A stretch of DNA of 64,000 nt from Nansenia antarctica (lineage: Eukaryota > Chordata > Actinopteri > Argentiniformes > Microstomatidae): contig OZ022345.1 of the NCBI GenBank assembly GCA_963989245.1, positions 51,012,349 to 51,076,348 on the forward strand, written 5' to 3'. Positions within the stretch are counted from its first letter, which is position 1. Each line of letters begins with the position of its first letter. A model generated the notes under the pieces. The model had not been told where the DNA came from, searched no databases, and saw nothing but the letters and a program-made list of their open reading frames with translations. This document shows, in pieces, positions 22,563 through 33,275 of the stretch. The translations under genes and the position numbers were made by a program.

Positions 22563-24248
22563 ATGGGGTCGAATTCCACGAAGCTGTTAAAAGATATTAG
22601 TGAACATCGTGGAATGTTGGCTACGTTATCCCCTATGGCTGTAGTGGAAAAAATGAATCCTCTTGTTAGGGAAATTAGCAAAATGTCTACGAAATGGAAT
22701 AGCCGTTGGGCATACATTGAACAGCCGTGGCCGAAAGAGGGCAGCCTTAATTTACAATTAATTACAACATTGGAGATACTTATCAATGGGCACAAAGCAC
22801 ATCAAAGAGGAAAGATTAGATCAGAGAAACGCAAGTTAGAGTTAGCTATTTTAGATCTATTTAAGGTAGAGGGACAGAAAATAGCTCAGTGTCCTGCCCC
22901 CAGTCCCCCTCCATATGCTAAGGCACTGGAGGATCATTCCCAGAAGAAGAAGAAGGAGCCAAGGGGAAAAGGGGACGACAGGAGTGACGAGGAAGATGAC
23001 AGCGAAGATGGCAGTGCAGACTCAAGTGATGACGACAATGCAGATGGAGGCTACCACGCGCAGGTCAGGAAGATGATAGCCACAGCCGAAAGGAAAGGTG
23101 GGAGAAGACGCCCGGAGAAAGAGGGAGATTGTCACCGAATGTCATCAAATACATTAAAGAACTGTCCAGTGCTGATTCGGGGTAACAAGATGGAATATCA
23201 TCCGTGGCATCATACAGATTTGTCTGAAGTGATCGAGAAACTCCCAGTTCTTCAAGAGGGAGGACATTCGTGGACGCGACAGGTCGACGTGATACTGATA
23301 GGAACGCAGGTCGCGATGGGAGACCTGAAAAGACTCTTAGCTTTTATTGCAGGATTGGATACAATGCAGGAAATATTGATGAAGGCAGGACTTCATAGAT
23401 ATATCAATACATCAGTTTATGATCCAGAGCTCTTCGCAGCAAACAGAGGCAGGCTGTGGAAAGCAATCAGAGAGACCTACCCTACTCACATTCACCCAGA
23501 CAATATCATTGTGAAGCCACTGGGGGGGGATGAGAATCCCAGGGGTTATATTGCCCGTATGCACTCTCAATGGAGAAGTGTGACAGGGAAAGACGCTGAA
23601 GATAACCCCTTAGAAAAATCCATAATCAGGGAAAAAATACAAGAAGGGCTTCCTACCCCAGTTAAGGATAAGCTAGCAGAAGTGGTGGGGCTACGACACA
23701 TGAACAAAGCTGTTTATATAGACCACGTAGCTCATCACGTGGAGTTATATCGAAAGAACATTCAGATACAGAAGGCACGAGACGAAGAATCCCTCAGAAT
23801 ATTGACTCATTTGCAATTGACTGAAAGCGAGAGGAACATAGAGGGAGTGCAGGCTTTAGCCCCACAGCAACAGCCACCTGGAGTGCAGACTGCTACTTAC
23901 CAGTCCTACTCACAGGGGCCACAAGGGGGGTATCCTGCTACTTACCAGTCCTACCCACAGGGGCCACAAGGGGGGTATCCATACTCACAAGGGCCACCAG
24001 GGGTGCAAGCGGTTCCATACCAGATGTACACACAGCCTGGCCAAGGACCACCACCAGGGGGATGGACAGCAGCAGGGAAGGAGATGCTAGAGTCATGCCA
24101 ATGTGACCAGAATGGACATCTAGCCTGTGCCTGCTGCAACAGGCCCCAGGGGGGCGCAGGGGGGAGCCAAGGAGGAGGATATTGGCCCCCTACTACACCT
24201 GCTCCAGGAGTGATGAACCCTTACGGAGGCCCAGCAGCTGGCCTATAG
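22563..24248 (+). CDS. gag: ERV Gag polyprotein, 561 residues, ends in UAG
   Basis: Structural polyprotein of an endogenous retrovirus. It starts MGSNSTK, a possible N-myristoylation signal with Gly2. A PPPY late-domain motif lies in the matrix region near residue 118, followed by a highly charged Lys/Glu/Asp linker. The central part from about residue 200 (NCPVLIRG, SWTRQVDVILIGTQ, YIARMHSQW) looks like the capsid of gamma/epsilon-type retroviruses. The C-terminus is Gln/Gly/Pro/Tyr-rich with QGPQGGYP repeats and a Cys cluster (CQCDQNGHLACACC) that may be a degenerate zinc knuckle. The frame is fully open, and the stop TAG (24246-24248) is followed by GGG in the same frame as pol. No break is visible. 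Confidence 0.85.
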   Translation: MGSNSTKLLKDISEHRGMLATLSPMAVVEKMNPLVREISKMSTKWNSRWAYIEQPWPKEGSLNLQLITTLEILINGHKAHQRGKIRSEKRKLELAILDLFKVEGQKIAQCPAPSPPPYAKALEDHSQKKKKEPRGKGDDRSDEEDDSEDGSADSSDDDNADGGYHAQVRKMIATAERKGGRRRPEKEGDCHRMSSNTLKNCPVLIRGNKMEYHPWHHTDLSEVIEKLPVLQEGGHSWTRQVDVILIGTQVAMGDLKRLLAFIAGLDTMQEILMKAGLHRYINTSVYDPELFAANRGRLWKAIRETYPTHIHPDNIIVKPLGGDENPRGYIARMHSQWRSVTGKDAEDNPLEKSIIREKIQEGLPTPVKDKLAEVVGLRHMNKAVYIDHVAHHVELYRKNIQIQKARDEESLRILTHLQLTESERNIEGVQALAPQQQPPGVQTATYQSYSQGPQGGYPATYQSYPQGPQGGYPYSQGPPGVQAVPYQMYTQPGQGPPPGGWTAAGKEMLESCQCDQNGHLACACCNRPQGGAGGSQGGGYWPPTTPAPGVMNPYGGPAAGL

Positions 24249-26123
24249 GGGTGCCCGGAAGATCCGAGTGGGAGGTGCCAGCTGGTGGTGACACAGAAGC
24301 CTGAAGGCGCCACGCACCTCCCTATGTCTAGAGAATATGTGAAGACAATCGGATTTGAGGGAATTAAACAGCTGATTCCTACAACTGAGCTTGTAGACTT
24401 AGAGTACAAGGGACAGAGAGCAACTCTGTCAACACTTGTGTCAGAACACACGCCAACAGGGCTGCTAGGGAGAGATGCTCTATGCCAATTGAACTGTACA
24501 GTAAAATGCACACCTGACAGCGGTGCTCAGGTTCCATCGACAGCCAAAGTGATTAAGCATAGAACAGACCTACAAGCTTTGCCTTTAAAGGGAGCTGATA
24601 TAGAATATTGGGTTGATGGGTCTTGTTACGGGGTAGGAGAAACGTTGTGCGCTGGGTATTCCTTAGTTAAAGCACAGAATTCAAAGTTTATTGTAGAACA
24701 GGCTGAGGCAGTTCCTCAGCCTTGCTCGGCTCAGTTGGCTGAATTGATTGCCCTCACAGAAGCATGCAACTTGGGAACCGGACGGAGAGTGACAGTGTAC
24801 ACCGACTCTGCCTATGCACATAATGTTTGTCATTTTAATGGAGCTGTATGGAGGGGGCGGGGTTTTAAGAGAACTGATGGTACGCCTATACAGCATCACG
24901 CACAGATCATGAAGCTGTTACAAGCCATGATGAAGCCAAAGGAATTAGCTATAGTGAAGTGTGCCACACACAGGTCTGACTCATCACATGTCACACAAGG
25001 TAACAGGGCTGCAGAGGATGCAGCCAAAGCCATTACAGGAGCAGACAAGGCAGGTAAAGGTCTTCTGGTCACACATGAAAAGCAATTACAGGGCATGGTC
25101 ACACTTGAGGATTTATTGATGTTACAGAGTAGAGTAACTACGTTAGACAAGAGCGTTTGGCTAGCAAGGGGGGCAAGTCAGGATGACACAGGTCTATGGA
25201 GGAATCATGAGGGGTTGGTTGTAGCACCCTCAGATTTATTAGGCATGTTAATACAGGAAGCTCATGGATTAGCACATGTGGCTAGGGGGGAGGTGAGACG
25301 CAAGATCACCAAGAAATATGGGTTTTGGAGTCCATATTTGATGGAACAGATTGACCATGCTTTAGGTCAATGTGGGGTCTGTTGGAGAAACAACATCAGA
25401 GTGGGTACACCAGTGGTGTCTGGGCATATCCCTACCCCAATAGGGCCACGGGTGGTGGACAGGGGGGTGGATGTACAGAGTAGGCAGGATGTTGTGCCAA
25501 CAGGTGCCGAGGTCCCCAGAGAACCTGAGAAGGAGGAGCTACGAGGAGATGCTGTGGTGTTGCCAGAGCCAGTGGCAATGCCAGTGTTACAGCCAGTGAC
25601 ATTACCGGCAGTGCCTGAAACCGAGGGGACAGCGGAAAGCTGTCCAGATGCCAATGAACCAGAAACCAACGAAGCAGAGAGTGTTGACAGTCTGGAGGTC
25701 CAGCCTGGGGGTGTCCAAAGCCTGGACACCTGTGCTACTGGGGATGCTGGCGAGTGCCTGCACCATGCTTCAGATGATGCTGAGGGCGACTCCCCAGACC
25801 TTGATCAGCGTGGGAGGGGACCAGGCGGTTGCCTGAACCTCAATGACACTGACGGACGACGACCAGTTAGGAAAAGATTAAAGACTATGAATAGGGTAGT
25901 GAAGCAGCAGATCAAAGGGAACGACGGGAATGGACAGCAGATGATAGCATGGCTGGAAACGGTCTTAGGGGCATGGGAAACTTATTTTGCCAAGATAGGA
26001 GCACCTATTATAGCAGACATGATTTTTGACTTTCTTAGAAGGCAGGGCCTCATTGACTGTTTTTGGAAAATCAGTCACTCAGTCCACGTTAATGAACTTT
26101 TCAGAAGACTAGTCCTCACCTGA
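24249..26123 (+). CDS. pol: ERV deleted pol frame (protease end, RNase H, integrase zinc-binding)
   Basis: In frame with gag and open from the codon after the UAG to 26121. Order: the C-terminal half of a retroviral protease ending LLGRDAL (the half with the catalytic Asp motif is missing); no RT; RNase H (YWVDGSCYGVG, AELIALTEAC, VYTDSAYAHN, GNRAAEDAAK); integrase HHCC region (HGLAHVARGEVRRK, LGQCGVCWRNN); then no integrase core, but a Pro/Glu-rich stretch and a C-terminal part of unknown origin (MIAWLETVLGAWETYFAK), perhaps from env. The deletions keep the frame. Protease and polymerase activity are not expected; RNase H keeps most of its acidic residues. Confidence 0.8.
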   Translation, partial: GCPEDPSGRCQLVVTQKPEGATHLPMSREYVKTIGFEGIKQLIPTTELVDLEYKGQRATLSTLVSEHTPTGLLGRDALCQLNCTVKCTPDSGAQVPSTAKVIKHRTDLQALPLKGADIEYWVDGSCYGVGETLCAGYSLVKAQNSKFIVEQAEAVPQPCSAQLAELIALTEACNLGTGRRVTVYTDSAYAHNVCHFNGAVWRGRGFKRTDGTPIQHHAQIMKLLQAMMKPKELAIVKCATHRSDSSHVTQGNRAAEDAAKAITGADKAGKGLLVTHEKQLQGMVTLEDLLMLQSRVTTLDKSVWLARGASQDDTGLWRNHEGLVVAPSDLLGMLIQEAHGLAHVARGEVRRKITKKYGFWSPYLMEQIDHALGQCGVCWRNNIRVGTPVVSGHIPTPIGPRVVDRGVDVQSRQDVVPTGAEVPREPEKEELRGDAVVLPEPVAMPVLQPVTLPAVPETEGTAESCPDANEPETNEAESVDSLEVQPGGVQSLDTCATGDAGECLHHASDDAEGDSPDLDQRGRGPGGCLNLNDTDGRRPVRKRLKTMNRVVKQQIKGNDGNGQQMIAWLETVLGAWETYFAKIGAPIIADMIFDFLRRQGLIDCFWKISHSVHVNELFRRLVLT

Positions 26124-26796
26124 GGTGAAGATCTATGCATTAATGCATTCCCTTTGTCCTATGCTTACTGTTGGAGAATTATGTGTTATGATAACTGAAT
26201 GTCATTATTTGTGTATTGTTTGTTTGTTTCTATATCGTGTGATTGAGGTCAGTTGAGAAGTGATGTGGTGGTTATACAAAGCTAGGAGAGAGGTTCTGTT
26301 CCTAGCGCAACGAAAATGGAAAGCTCCTGACTATGGAAGTGTTATCAATCTGAGACAGCGGTAAAGGCTGTTCTCCAACTGGGTACAAGTGCTAGTAACC
26401 TCTGACCCCGACGCTTCAAGGACAAAGAAAACATCGGTCGTTGGAAGTTTCTGTATTGATTTGTGCATGATAAACTGTGTTTAGTTTAATTGTGATTGTT
26501 ATTTTCAAAATTCTTTTTATTATTGGTTGTTTTCTATTTTTTGTTTATGATATCTTTGGTTCCTAATACTGGTCCTGGGTTGGTCTGTGTTATTGTGCTT
26601 CTTGTGTTGTGTGTTGGTGTAGTTTTTCTGTCTGTTGTTGTTTATTTTTTAATTTTTAATTTTATTTGAAAAAAAAAAAAAAAAATTTTTTTTTTTTTTT
26701 TTTTTTTTGGGAATGTTTTGTGGGGTTTTGTGTTTTTGTTTTTGTTTTATGGTAGTTTCGTTTCGGAACACCCTCTGGGTGGTCCGAGGGGGGATG
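26124..26796 (+). other. ERV 3' untranslated region
   Basis: No long open frame. Around 26262-26345 a short stretch translates to a charged, env-tail-like peptide before stops, which is only suggestive. An A17/T25-like homopolymer block lies at 26669-26708. The purine tract before the 3' LTR ends at about 26794. Confidence 0.5.
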
Positions 26797-27098
26797 TGTA
26801 GTATATTTCTGTAGTATGTATGATCTATGTATGAATATGTGGTATGTTTTAGACACACACACATGCCAGGGCATGCAGGGACACAGATGACCAGCAGGGA
26901 CCTTTGGGGGTTGAGCAGGGACACACATGCACGCTGGCCCCTCCCCTCTGGAGGGGAAAGGGGAGACAGGGACACAGAGAGCGCTCTTCTCACCCAGGAT
27001 CCACGGGGAACAGATGTAATGTATAAACCTGCCTGTAACTAATTAAATTATCTTAAACTAACTGTTCTTTGATTCATGATCAATAAGAATACACGGCA
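26797..27098 (+). repeat. ERV 3' LTR
   Basis: 302-bp copy, followed by the target repeat ctag (27099-27102). Its match to the 5' LTR by eye is essentially complete. Confidence 0.9.
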
Positions 27099-27299
27099 CT
27101 AGCATTCGCGAGCTAGGGCATGGCTAGTCAGTAACGTCATGTTGCATTCCACGTGTAGTACCTTTTTCCGCCACACGCGTGTATGAGTGCTGTTCTGCAG
27201 GATAAATATTAGAAATGGATGAAGTATTGTTCTGAATTGTATATTCTGTGTCTGATTGACATAGTGTTTGAGTGCTTTTGACATGTCATTGATTGTATG

Positions 27300-27480
27300 T
27301 ATGTAGTATGTTGTGGTGAATGTTGTGAGCCTGAGCAGAAGGGACAATAGCTGCTGCAGGCGGACCAGAGATTCATGCCAATTGTTTTGTTTATTTGATG
27401 ACCCATTGTGCAGGCAATAAAAGCTGCTTCATCCACCATCCTGAGAGTGTCCCAATCCCTTCAGTACCGCCAAACACAAA
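27300..27480 (+). repeat. Right copy of the LTR-like segment
   Basis: Contains the segment shared with 20525-20612 and then 'gcaataaaagctgcttcatc', a polyadenylation-like signal as in an LTR 3' end. A 'attaataatt' string borders both copies on their outer sides and could be a duplicated target site. Confidence 0.5.
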
Positions 27481-27604
27481 TTAATAATTTTTAACAAAGA
27501 CAGATAAGAAGAACAGGGAATATTCCATCGCGAGTGAAGCGAGCAAGCGGAAGAAAAATTGGCCTCCTCAATTCTGGAAGTCACCAGCCTCCACTGCTCC
27601 ATAC

Positions 27605-28217
27605 AATAGGCTAGGCTACAGTCAGTGCCTCACTCTAACTCACGGGTAGTTTGGTAGGCTACCACTAGCTAGCCTTTAGCTTATCACCTCTGCTCTACCA
27701 CTGACGTTAGCCAGCTAGCTAAATACACTTGTCATGCAATATTGAATTCATGAATGCGAGCAAACACTCACTGGCTATCGCATTACATTACAGTCATTTA
27801 GCTGACGCTTCGCCAGAACTCACAAGTGCATCTCCTTACTAATACAAGTGACTATGAGCATACTCCGGTGCTGAAGGCATAGAATGCGAATAGCAAGCTA
27901 AAAATACAATAGGTCATTAAGAGGGAGAATCTATTAGATAAACGAGAAGAACTAACTTAGGCCTACAGCTGTGCCAGTGAAACGAACGATCCTCACTTCA
28001 AAACGCAACGTATGGCATGGGTACAGCCAACGTTAAACTTCAGTGGTGCGCAAAAACGGCAAGAGCAATATAAAATGTAACAAAATGCAGCGAAACTTCC
28101 CAAAATGTCATATTTTCTCACAAACCGACCCAAAGCAGCTTCTGCGACTGACGCGGGTAGGGATGCAATTAACACTGGGTCAGGGACGAACGTCGTGGAT
28201 GCACCTGTTGCACCGCG
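27605..28217. other. Non-coding stretch, nothing firm
   Basis: Contains 'cattacattacagtcattta gctgacgcttc' at about 27780, a string common in fish repeats. No gene seen. Confidence 0.4.
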
Positions 28218-28451
28218 GTGGAGGTCAGTGTTACTGACCCGGCCGAGAGATCGTTTTCAAAACTCAAAATGATCAAAAGCTATCTGAGAAGCACCATGTC
28301 CCAGGACAGACTCTCCAGACTAGCGATTCTCAGCATTGAAAGCCAGCGCGCACGTCAAATGGATTTAACAAACATGGATTTAACAAACATGTTACATAGT
28401 GAAGGACTTCGCACAGACGAATGCCAGGAGGAGAGGACGTCCCGTGAATAG
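28218..28451 (+). pseudogene. hAT transposase C-terminal dimerisation fragment
   Basis: The frame reads TDPAERSFSKLKMIKSYLRS, then MSQDRLSRLAILSIE and an acidic end before TAG. This is the hAT dimerisation (hATC) region of the ZMYM/DUF4371-like transposases. No upstream catalytic domain is visible nearby. It may be the end of the transposase whose first exon is at 16036-16158, with nested insertions between, or the relic of another hAT. Confidence 0.7.
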
Positions 28452-29253
28452 AATGTTGATATAGAATGTTGATTGACAAAACTTTCTCTGTGGATACAGT
28501 CATTGACAGCAGTGTCCTCTCTTGTCAACAAACAGACGCACATGGCTATTTATGAGGGTGTGGGTTGATGCTGAAAGAGAAGTGATTAGCCCCAACACAA
28601 ATAGATATAGGACTACTACCCCCCACCCAAGTTTGCTAACAAACTATAGGTATTTAGTGAATGTAAAACTGTTGGTTATGATATTGAGTGTGTTCTTCAT
28701 CGTCACATGCAAAGAACCAGATTTTCGTTTTCCACAACAAGACTTGTTTTGCTCGATGGCGAGGTTTCACAATTCCCGACATGCAGACCTTTTCACCAAG
28801 CCGTGACACATATGGAATAACATGCTCTTGAAAGGAGAAGATTAAATGGCTTGATAAACGGTGTCAACTACTTCCATTCATTTCAGTGATTCACTCTGCG
28901 ACCTCACTCTACTCTGTATTCCTCCGCCGCCTGGTTGTGAAAAAAAGCCTTTTGTCGCCTTAGCGGTCTTCAGGTTCCTGATTAGTGTAAATGGAAGCTA
29001 ATCAAACATGATATGGGCACAAATATATAAATATATACGTTTGTTAGTTTTACTGTATATAGGTATAATGTATATCTATATATGTGTATCTATATTGTTG
29101 AAATGACTCAACAAACGGAAATGTATCCTTGACTGTTTGTTTCATTTGTTTTCAATGCACAGATCCACCTCACAGCTACTGTTTCTGAACCCAAGTCCAC
29201 AGAGTTTCTGCTGTGGTTCTTCAATCCAGAAAAGCACAACGTGGGGACCAAAG
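28452..29253. other. Non-coding stretch upstream of the zinc-finger gene
   Basis: AT-rich DNA with no clear element. The end of this stretch is the likely 5' region of the zinc-finger gene: the sequence before the ATG at 29254 ('gtggggaccaaag') is open and may be 5' UTR. Confidence 0.45.
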
Positions 29254-31110
29254 ATGGTGGCCGTGAAGCTGGAATACTGCAGTCAAACACTGGAAGTCAA
29301 CGTGGTCGTGAAAGAGGAGGAAGGAGGAGAGGAAGTGAAGAAAGATGTGATGGTGAAAGAAGAGGAAGGAGGAGAGGAAGTGGAGGAGAAAGAAGTGATT
29401 GTGAAAGAGGAGGAAGAGATGGTAGATGTGATGGTGAAAGAGGAGGAAGGAGAGGAAGAGGAAGTGAAGAAAGATGTGATGGTGAAAGAGGAGGAGGAGG
29501 AGGAAGCAGGAGAAGAGGAAGATAAGAAAGATGTAATGGTGAAAGTAGAGGGAAGTGAATATGAAGTTGTGGAGAAAATTGTGAAAGAGGAAGAAGAAGG
29601 AGAAGAAGAGGAAGTGGAGGATGAAGATGTAATGATGAAAGAAGAGCAATTAGAAGATGAATTGGTGGACACAGATGATGAGGATGGTGAAGATGGTGAC
29701 GATGATGAAGATTATGAAGTTGGTGAGGATCTTGAAGATGATGAGGATGGTGAGTTCATGTTCTGTATTTGGCGAAGGCCAGGCCAGATTAATGAGTAGA
29801 TCAAAGGGAGCTGGCAGATATTTTGCGGTGTATGCAATCAAACATTTATTTTCATTTTTATTTTTCCCATGATTTCCTCCATAGCAGTTGTTTATTCATT
29901 CAAACTAAAGTTGTTACAATTTATCTAACTTCTATGACTGATCATGGAATCACAACTGTTGAGCAAGACAGTGAGTGACAGTTAAACTAGGTACAACATG
30001 AATACTCTTAAACTGAAACGCTAAACATTGATTATATTTGAGAGAATATGCTTTAAATCAATTGTTAATTATAAAACATTGATATGGTATCCTCTGAACA
30101 CGTCATGTTCCCACAGTGTGTGCAGACACCAGATGTGGTGTTACTTCTGGCACTGCTGAGTCTATGGAAGCAGCACTTGTTCTCATGTTGTTTCTAATCC
30201 TGTATATGTTCCTTTTCTTACAGGAGAGAGCTCCAACCCAGACTCTGACATGGAGCCCAGCTCCACCGCATCAGGAAGCCATAAACAACACAGACGGAGG
30301 AGGAGGAGCTCAAGACAGAAGAATCACCACTGTTTAGATTGCAGTGAGAGTTTCATTTGTCCAACTCACCTTAAATCACAACCACAGACTCAAGGAGGAC
30401 AGAAGACTCACTCTTGTCTTCAGTGTGGAAAGAGATTTGGTTATATGAGCAAACTAAAGACACACCAAAGAATACACACAGGAGAGAAGCCATTCTGCTG
30501 CTCCCAGTGTGGGAAGAGTTTCAGTGTGGCAGGGAACCTAAAGAAACACCAGAGAATACACACAGGAGAGAGGCCATATCACTGCTCCCAGTGTGGGCAG
30601 AGTTTCAGTGAGGCAGGATCCCTAAAGAGGCATCAGAGAATACACAGAGGAGAGAGGCCATATCACTGCTGTTTAGATTGCAGTGAGAGTTTCATTTGTC
30701 CAACTCACCTTAAATCACAACCACAGACTCAAGGAGGACAGAAGACTCCCTCTTGTCTTCAGTGTGGAAAGAGATTTGGTTATATGAGCAAACTAAAGAG
30801 ACACCAAAGAATACACACAGGAGAGAAGCCATTCTGCTGCTCCCAGTGTGGGAAGAGTTTCAGTATGGCAGGGAACCTAAAGAAACACCAGAGAATACAC
30901 ACAGGAGAGAGGCCATATCACTGCTCCCAGTGTGGGCAGAGTTTCAGTGAGGCAGGATCCCTAAAGAGGCATCAGAGAATACACAGAGGAGAGAGGCCAT
31001 ATCACTGCTCCCAGTGTGGGAAGAGTTTCAGTGAGGCAGGAAACCTAAAGACACACCAGAGAACACATACACTAGTTAACACGACTGGTCCCAGTGTGGG
31101 AGGAGTTTAA
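29254..31110 (+). CDS. C2H2 zinc-finger protein, two exons
   Basis: Probable sequence-specific DNA-binding nuclear protein. Exon 1 29254-29749 ends at GAGGATG|gtgagt; exon 2 30224-31110 begins after 'cttacag'. Phases match, giving 460 residues. Exon 1 starts MVAVKLEYCSQTLEVNV, an N-terminus I know from fish C2H2 genes, and continues as a long acidic region with VMVKEEE-type repeats. Exon 2 carries a Ser/Arg-rich linker, then seven standard C2H2 fingers with TGEKP/TGERP or RGERP linkers and two degenerate ones (HCLDCSESF... in which the His pair is lost). A 339-bp block is duplicated in tandem. The last finger ends HQRTH, after which a frameshifted finger remnant ends at 31110, so the array may have been longer. 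Expression is unproven. Confidence 0.8.
29310..29650 (+). repeat. Purine-rich coding repeat (acidic region of exon 1)
   Basis: Imperfect GAGGAAGGAGGAGAGGAAGTG-like units repeat about eight times and encode E/K/V-rich acidic repeats. It gives long false open frames on both strands. Confidence 0.75.
30328..31005 (+). repeat. 339-bp tandem duplication of zinc fingers
   Basis: Block 30328-30666 is repeated at 30667-31005 with few changes (for example SVAGN against SMAGN, KTHQ against KRHQ). Each block holds one degenerate and three standard fingers, so 113 residues were duplicated in frame. Confidence 0.9.
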
Positions 31111-31727
31111 AGGAGGCAGGAGCCCTAAAGAAGAAGGGGGGGGGGTCTGCTGGCTGCACCATCATATACTGTATGGCTATTTACTTGTTGATCGGATCAA
31201 GTTGTGCCCGCCGCACAGGATCTCAGGCAGCAAGGCAGGTACAATGTTTTGATTTCTAATTTGGAAAATACAGTGATTTATAATAATAAGGAAAAAATGT
31301 TACCTGATGTTATACCAGCTGACCATTAAGAAGTGTCAAAGGATATTTTGATAATGACTGAAATATTATTTAGAATGCAATTTAGCTACATTAAGGTTAG
31401 TATAATCATCAGCTGTGTTTGTTGGTTAGTAAGAGTTTAATGCCAAGAAAAGGGGGGATGTCATGTCTATGATTGCCACGCCCCTCAGGCGAGTTCATTC
31501 TATAATAAAGCGTGCCCGAGTTAAGACCGCAGGTTCGATGTGTCGTCCCCAGTTATTAACTATTGATTAGATTCTGCAAGGTCTAGTAGAGATTCAACAA
31601 TGACAGAAATGTCATTTACTTTTACTGTAATTACTTATTAATAAAGTTTTGAGAAATTATGATAACCATCGTATTATCTTAGTTTAATGTCATTTCAATG
31701 CATTATAGACATTTTCTTTACAACAAG
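31111..31727. other. Region after the zinc-finger gene, with a possible LTR remnant
   Basis: A purine tract 'aagaaaaggggggatgtcatg' near 31446 is followed by a GC-rich stretch with 'ataataaagcg' at 31501, which resembles the 3' end of an LTR element. No second copy is seen. The stretch ends at caag (31724-31727), the target repeat of the gypsy element. Confidence 0.4.
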
Positions 31728-32214
31728 TGTAACGGAGTAGAAAGTTCAAAGTTCAATTATAGCTAAAATAGAGCTAAACTGCGCCCTCTAGCAAGTATAT
31801 CCAGCTGCGGATATCAAATCCATCACCCGGAAATGTGATGTACCATTTGGTTGGAGCGCGTCATCGTAAGCGCGTCGGTAAGCAACCGCGAGAAACCGCG
31901 AGATTTTGAAGGATCTTAAATGGATTTTAAAAACACAGCGACATTGTATAGGACATTTAACGAACAATAATTTGAACACGCAATTGATAAGAAGAAGAAG
32001 AAGAATTACAAATACAATGGCAAATGCAGCTCAGGTGAGAATTTCGAAATATTATTAATGAACAAGTTTTCAGATGTGTATTTATTATTTAGGTTGTTGC
32101 ATGTGTTACGCGGCTGTTTCGCACGTAGTTTTGTTCATCTGGCTTGGCTAATTGGGTAATCCTATGTGGTTTAGCGTTATCAGAGATATTAGAGAGATAT
32201 TAGATTAGATTCAA

Positions 32215-32310
32215 CTTTATTGTCATTGCTGAGTACAAGTACCAATAACAAAATGCAGTTATGCATATAAGATGTACAGCTGGCAGGGCTAAAAAACGCC
32301 GCGTTGTCTT
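32215..32310 (+). repeat. Dispersed short repeat fragment
   Basis: 'attcaactttattgtcattg' and the adjacent 'gagtacaagtacc' are strings I know from widespread fish repeats. A matching L2-like tail ('gcgctatacaaataaaactt') appears at about 33316 on the other side of the minisatellite. Confidence 0.4.
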
Positions 32311-32499
32311 CAACCACTTAATGTAATTTAAAAGTTCACAATAGCTACATTCTCAGATGTCTACCGATTACTTATCCCCCTATTTTTATTGCTTGTTTTC
32401 TTGTTTTTGAGAGCTGACTTTTTGCAGGCGCCGAGCTGTGGTCCCGAGCAGAGGGACGACTGGCCACCAACGGAGCTGTCCGTGTCTGACCACTGGGGG

Positions 32500-33275
32500 T
32501 TGGACACAACACTGAACCCTACACTACACTGGACACAACACTGAACACTACACTGGACACTGGACACAACACTGAACACTACACTACACTGGACACAACA
32601 CTGAACACTACACTGGACACTGGACACAACACTGAACACTACACTACACTGGACACAACACTGAACACTACACTGGACACTGGACACAACACTGAACACT
32701 ACACTACACTGGACACAACACTGAACACTACACTACACACAACACTGAACACTACACTGGACACAACACTGAACACTACACTGGACACTGGACACAACAC
32801 TGAACACTACACTACACACAACACTGAACACTACACTGGACACAACACTGAACACTACACTACACTGGACACAACACTGAACACTACACTGGACACAACA
32901 CTGAACACTACACTACACTGGACACTGAACACTACACTGGACACTGGACACAACACTGAACACTACTGGACACTGGACACAACACTGAACACTACACTGG
33001 ACACTGGACTGAACACTACACTACACTGGACACAACACTGAACACTACACTGGACACTGGACACAACACTGAACACTACACTACACTGGACACAACACTG
33101 AACACTACACTGGACACTGGACACAACACTGAACACTACACTGGACACTGGACACAACACTGAACACTACACTGAACACTACTGGACACTGGACACAACA
33201 CTGAACACTACACTGGACACAACACTGAACACTACACTGGACACAACACTGAACACTACACTGGACACTGAACAT
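32500..33275. repeat. Minisatellite of 'cactggacacaacactgaacacta' units
   Basis: About 770 bp of tandem 19-34-bp units built from ggacacaacactgaacac plus variable tacact and tggacac blocks. Unit order varies, with local higher-order patterns of 65 bp near the start. The reverse strand is open as VQCSVV-type repeats, which I reject as protein. Confidence 0.9.

Larger units (their letters stand above)
20686..27098 (+). mobile_element. Endogenous retrovirus, RT-deleted, with paired LTRs
   Basis: Two 302-bp LTRs (20686-20987 and 26797-27098) start tgtag, end cggca, and look near-identical. A 4-bp target repeat ctag lies outside each LTR. Downstream of the 5' LTR is a possible primer-binding site starting tggcgagctagcc (20993). 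A purine-rich tract (gagggggga) precedes the 3' LTR. The inside has a 1.5-kb leader, gag, an in-frame UAG, and a pol reduced to protease C-terminus, RNase H and integrase zinc-binding region. RT and the integrase core are gone. LTR similarity suggests a fairly recent insertion, after the hAT at 19907. Confidence 0.85.
19907..27596. mobile_element. hAT element (CAGTGGAGGCT type) split by an ERV
   Basis: The left end cagtggaggctcctcc is at 19907; the right end ...tcaccagcctccactg finishes at 27596. The 8-mer ctccatac flanks both ends exactly (19899-19906 and 27597-27604). Subtracting the ERV at 20686-27098 leaves about 1.3 kb, so this was a short non-autonomous copy. Its interior contains a segment present twice, once on each side of the ERV (20525-20612 and 27300-27416). 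Confidence 0.85.

Noticed and set aside
29221..29672. Ser/Thr-rich and Phe/Leu-rich reverse frames
   Set aside because: Antisense of the acidic repeat of the zinc-finger exon.
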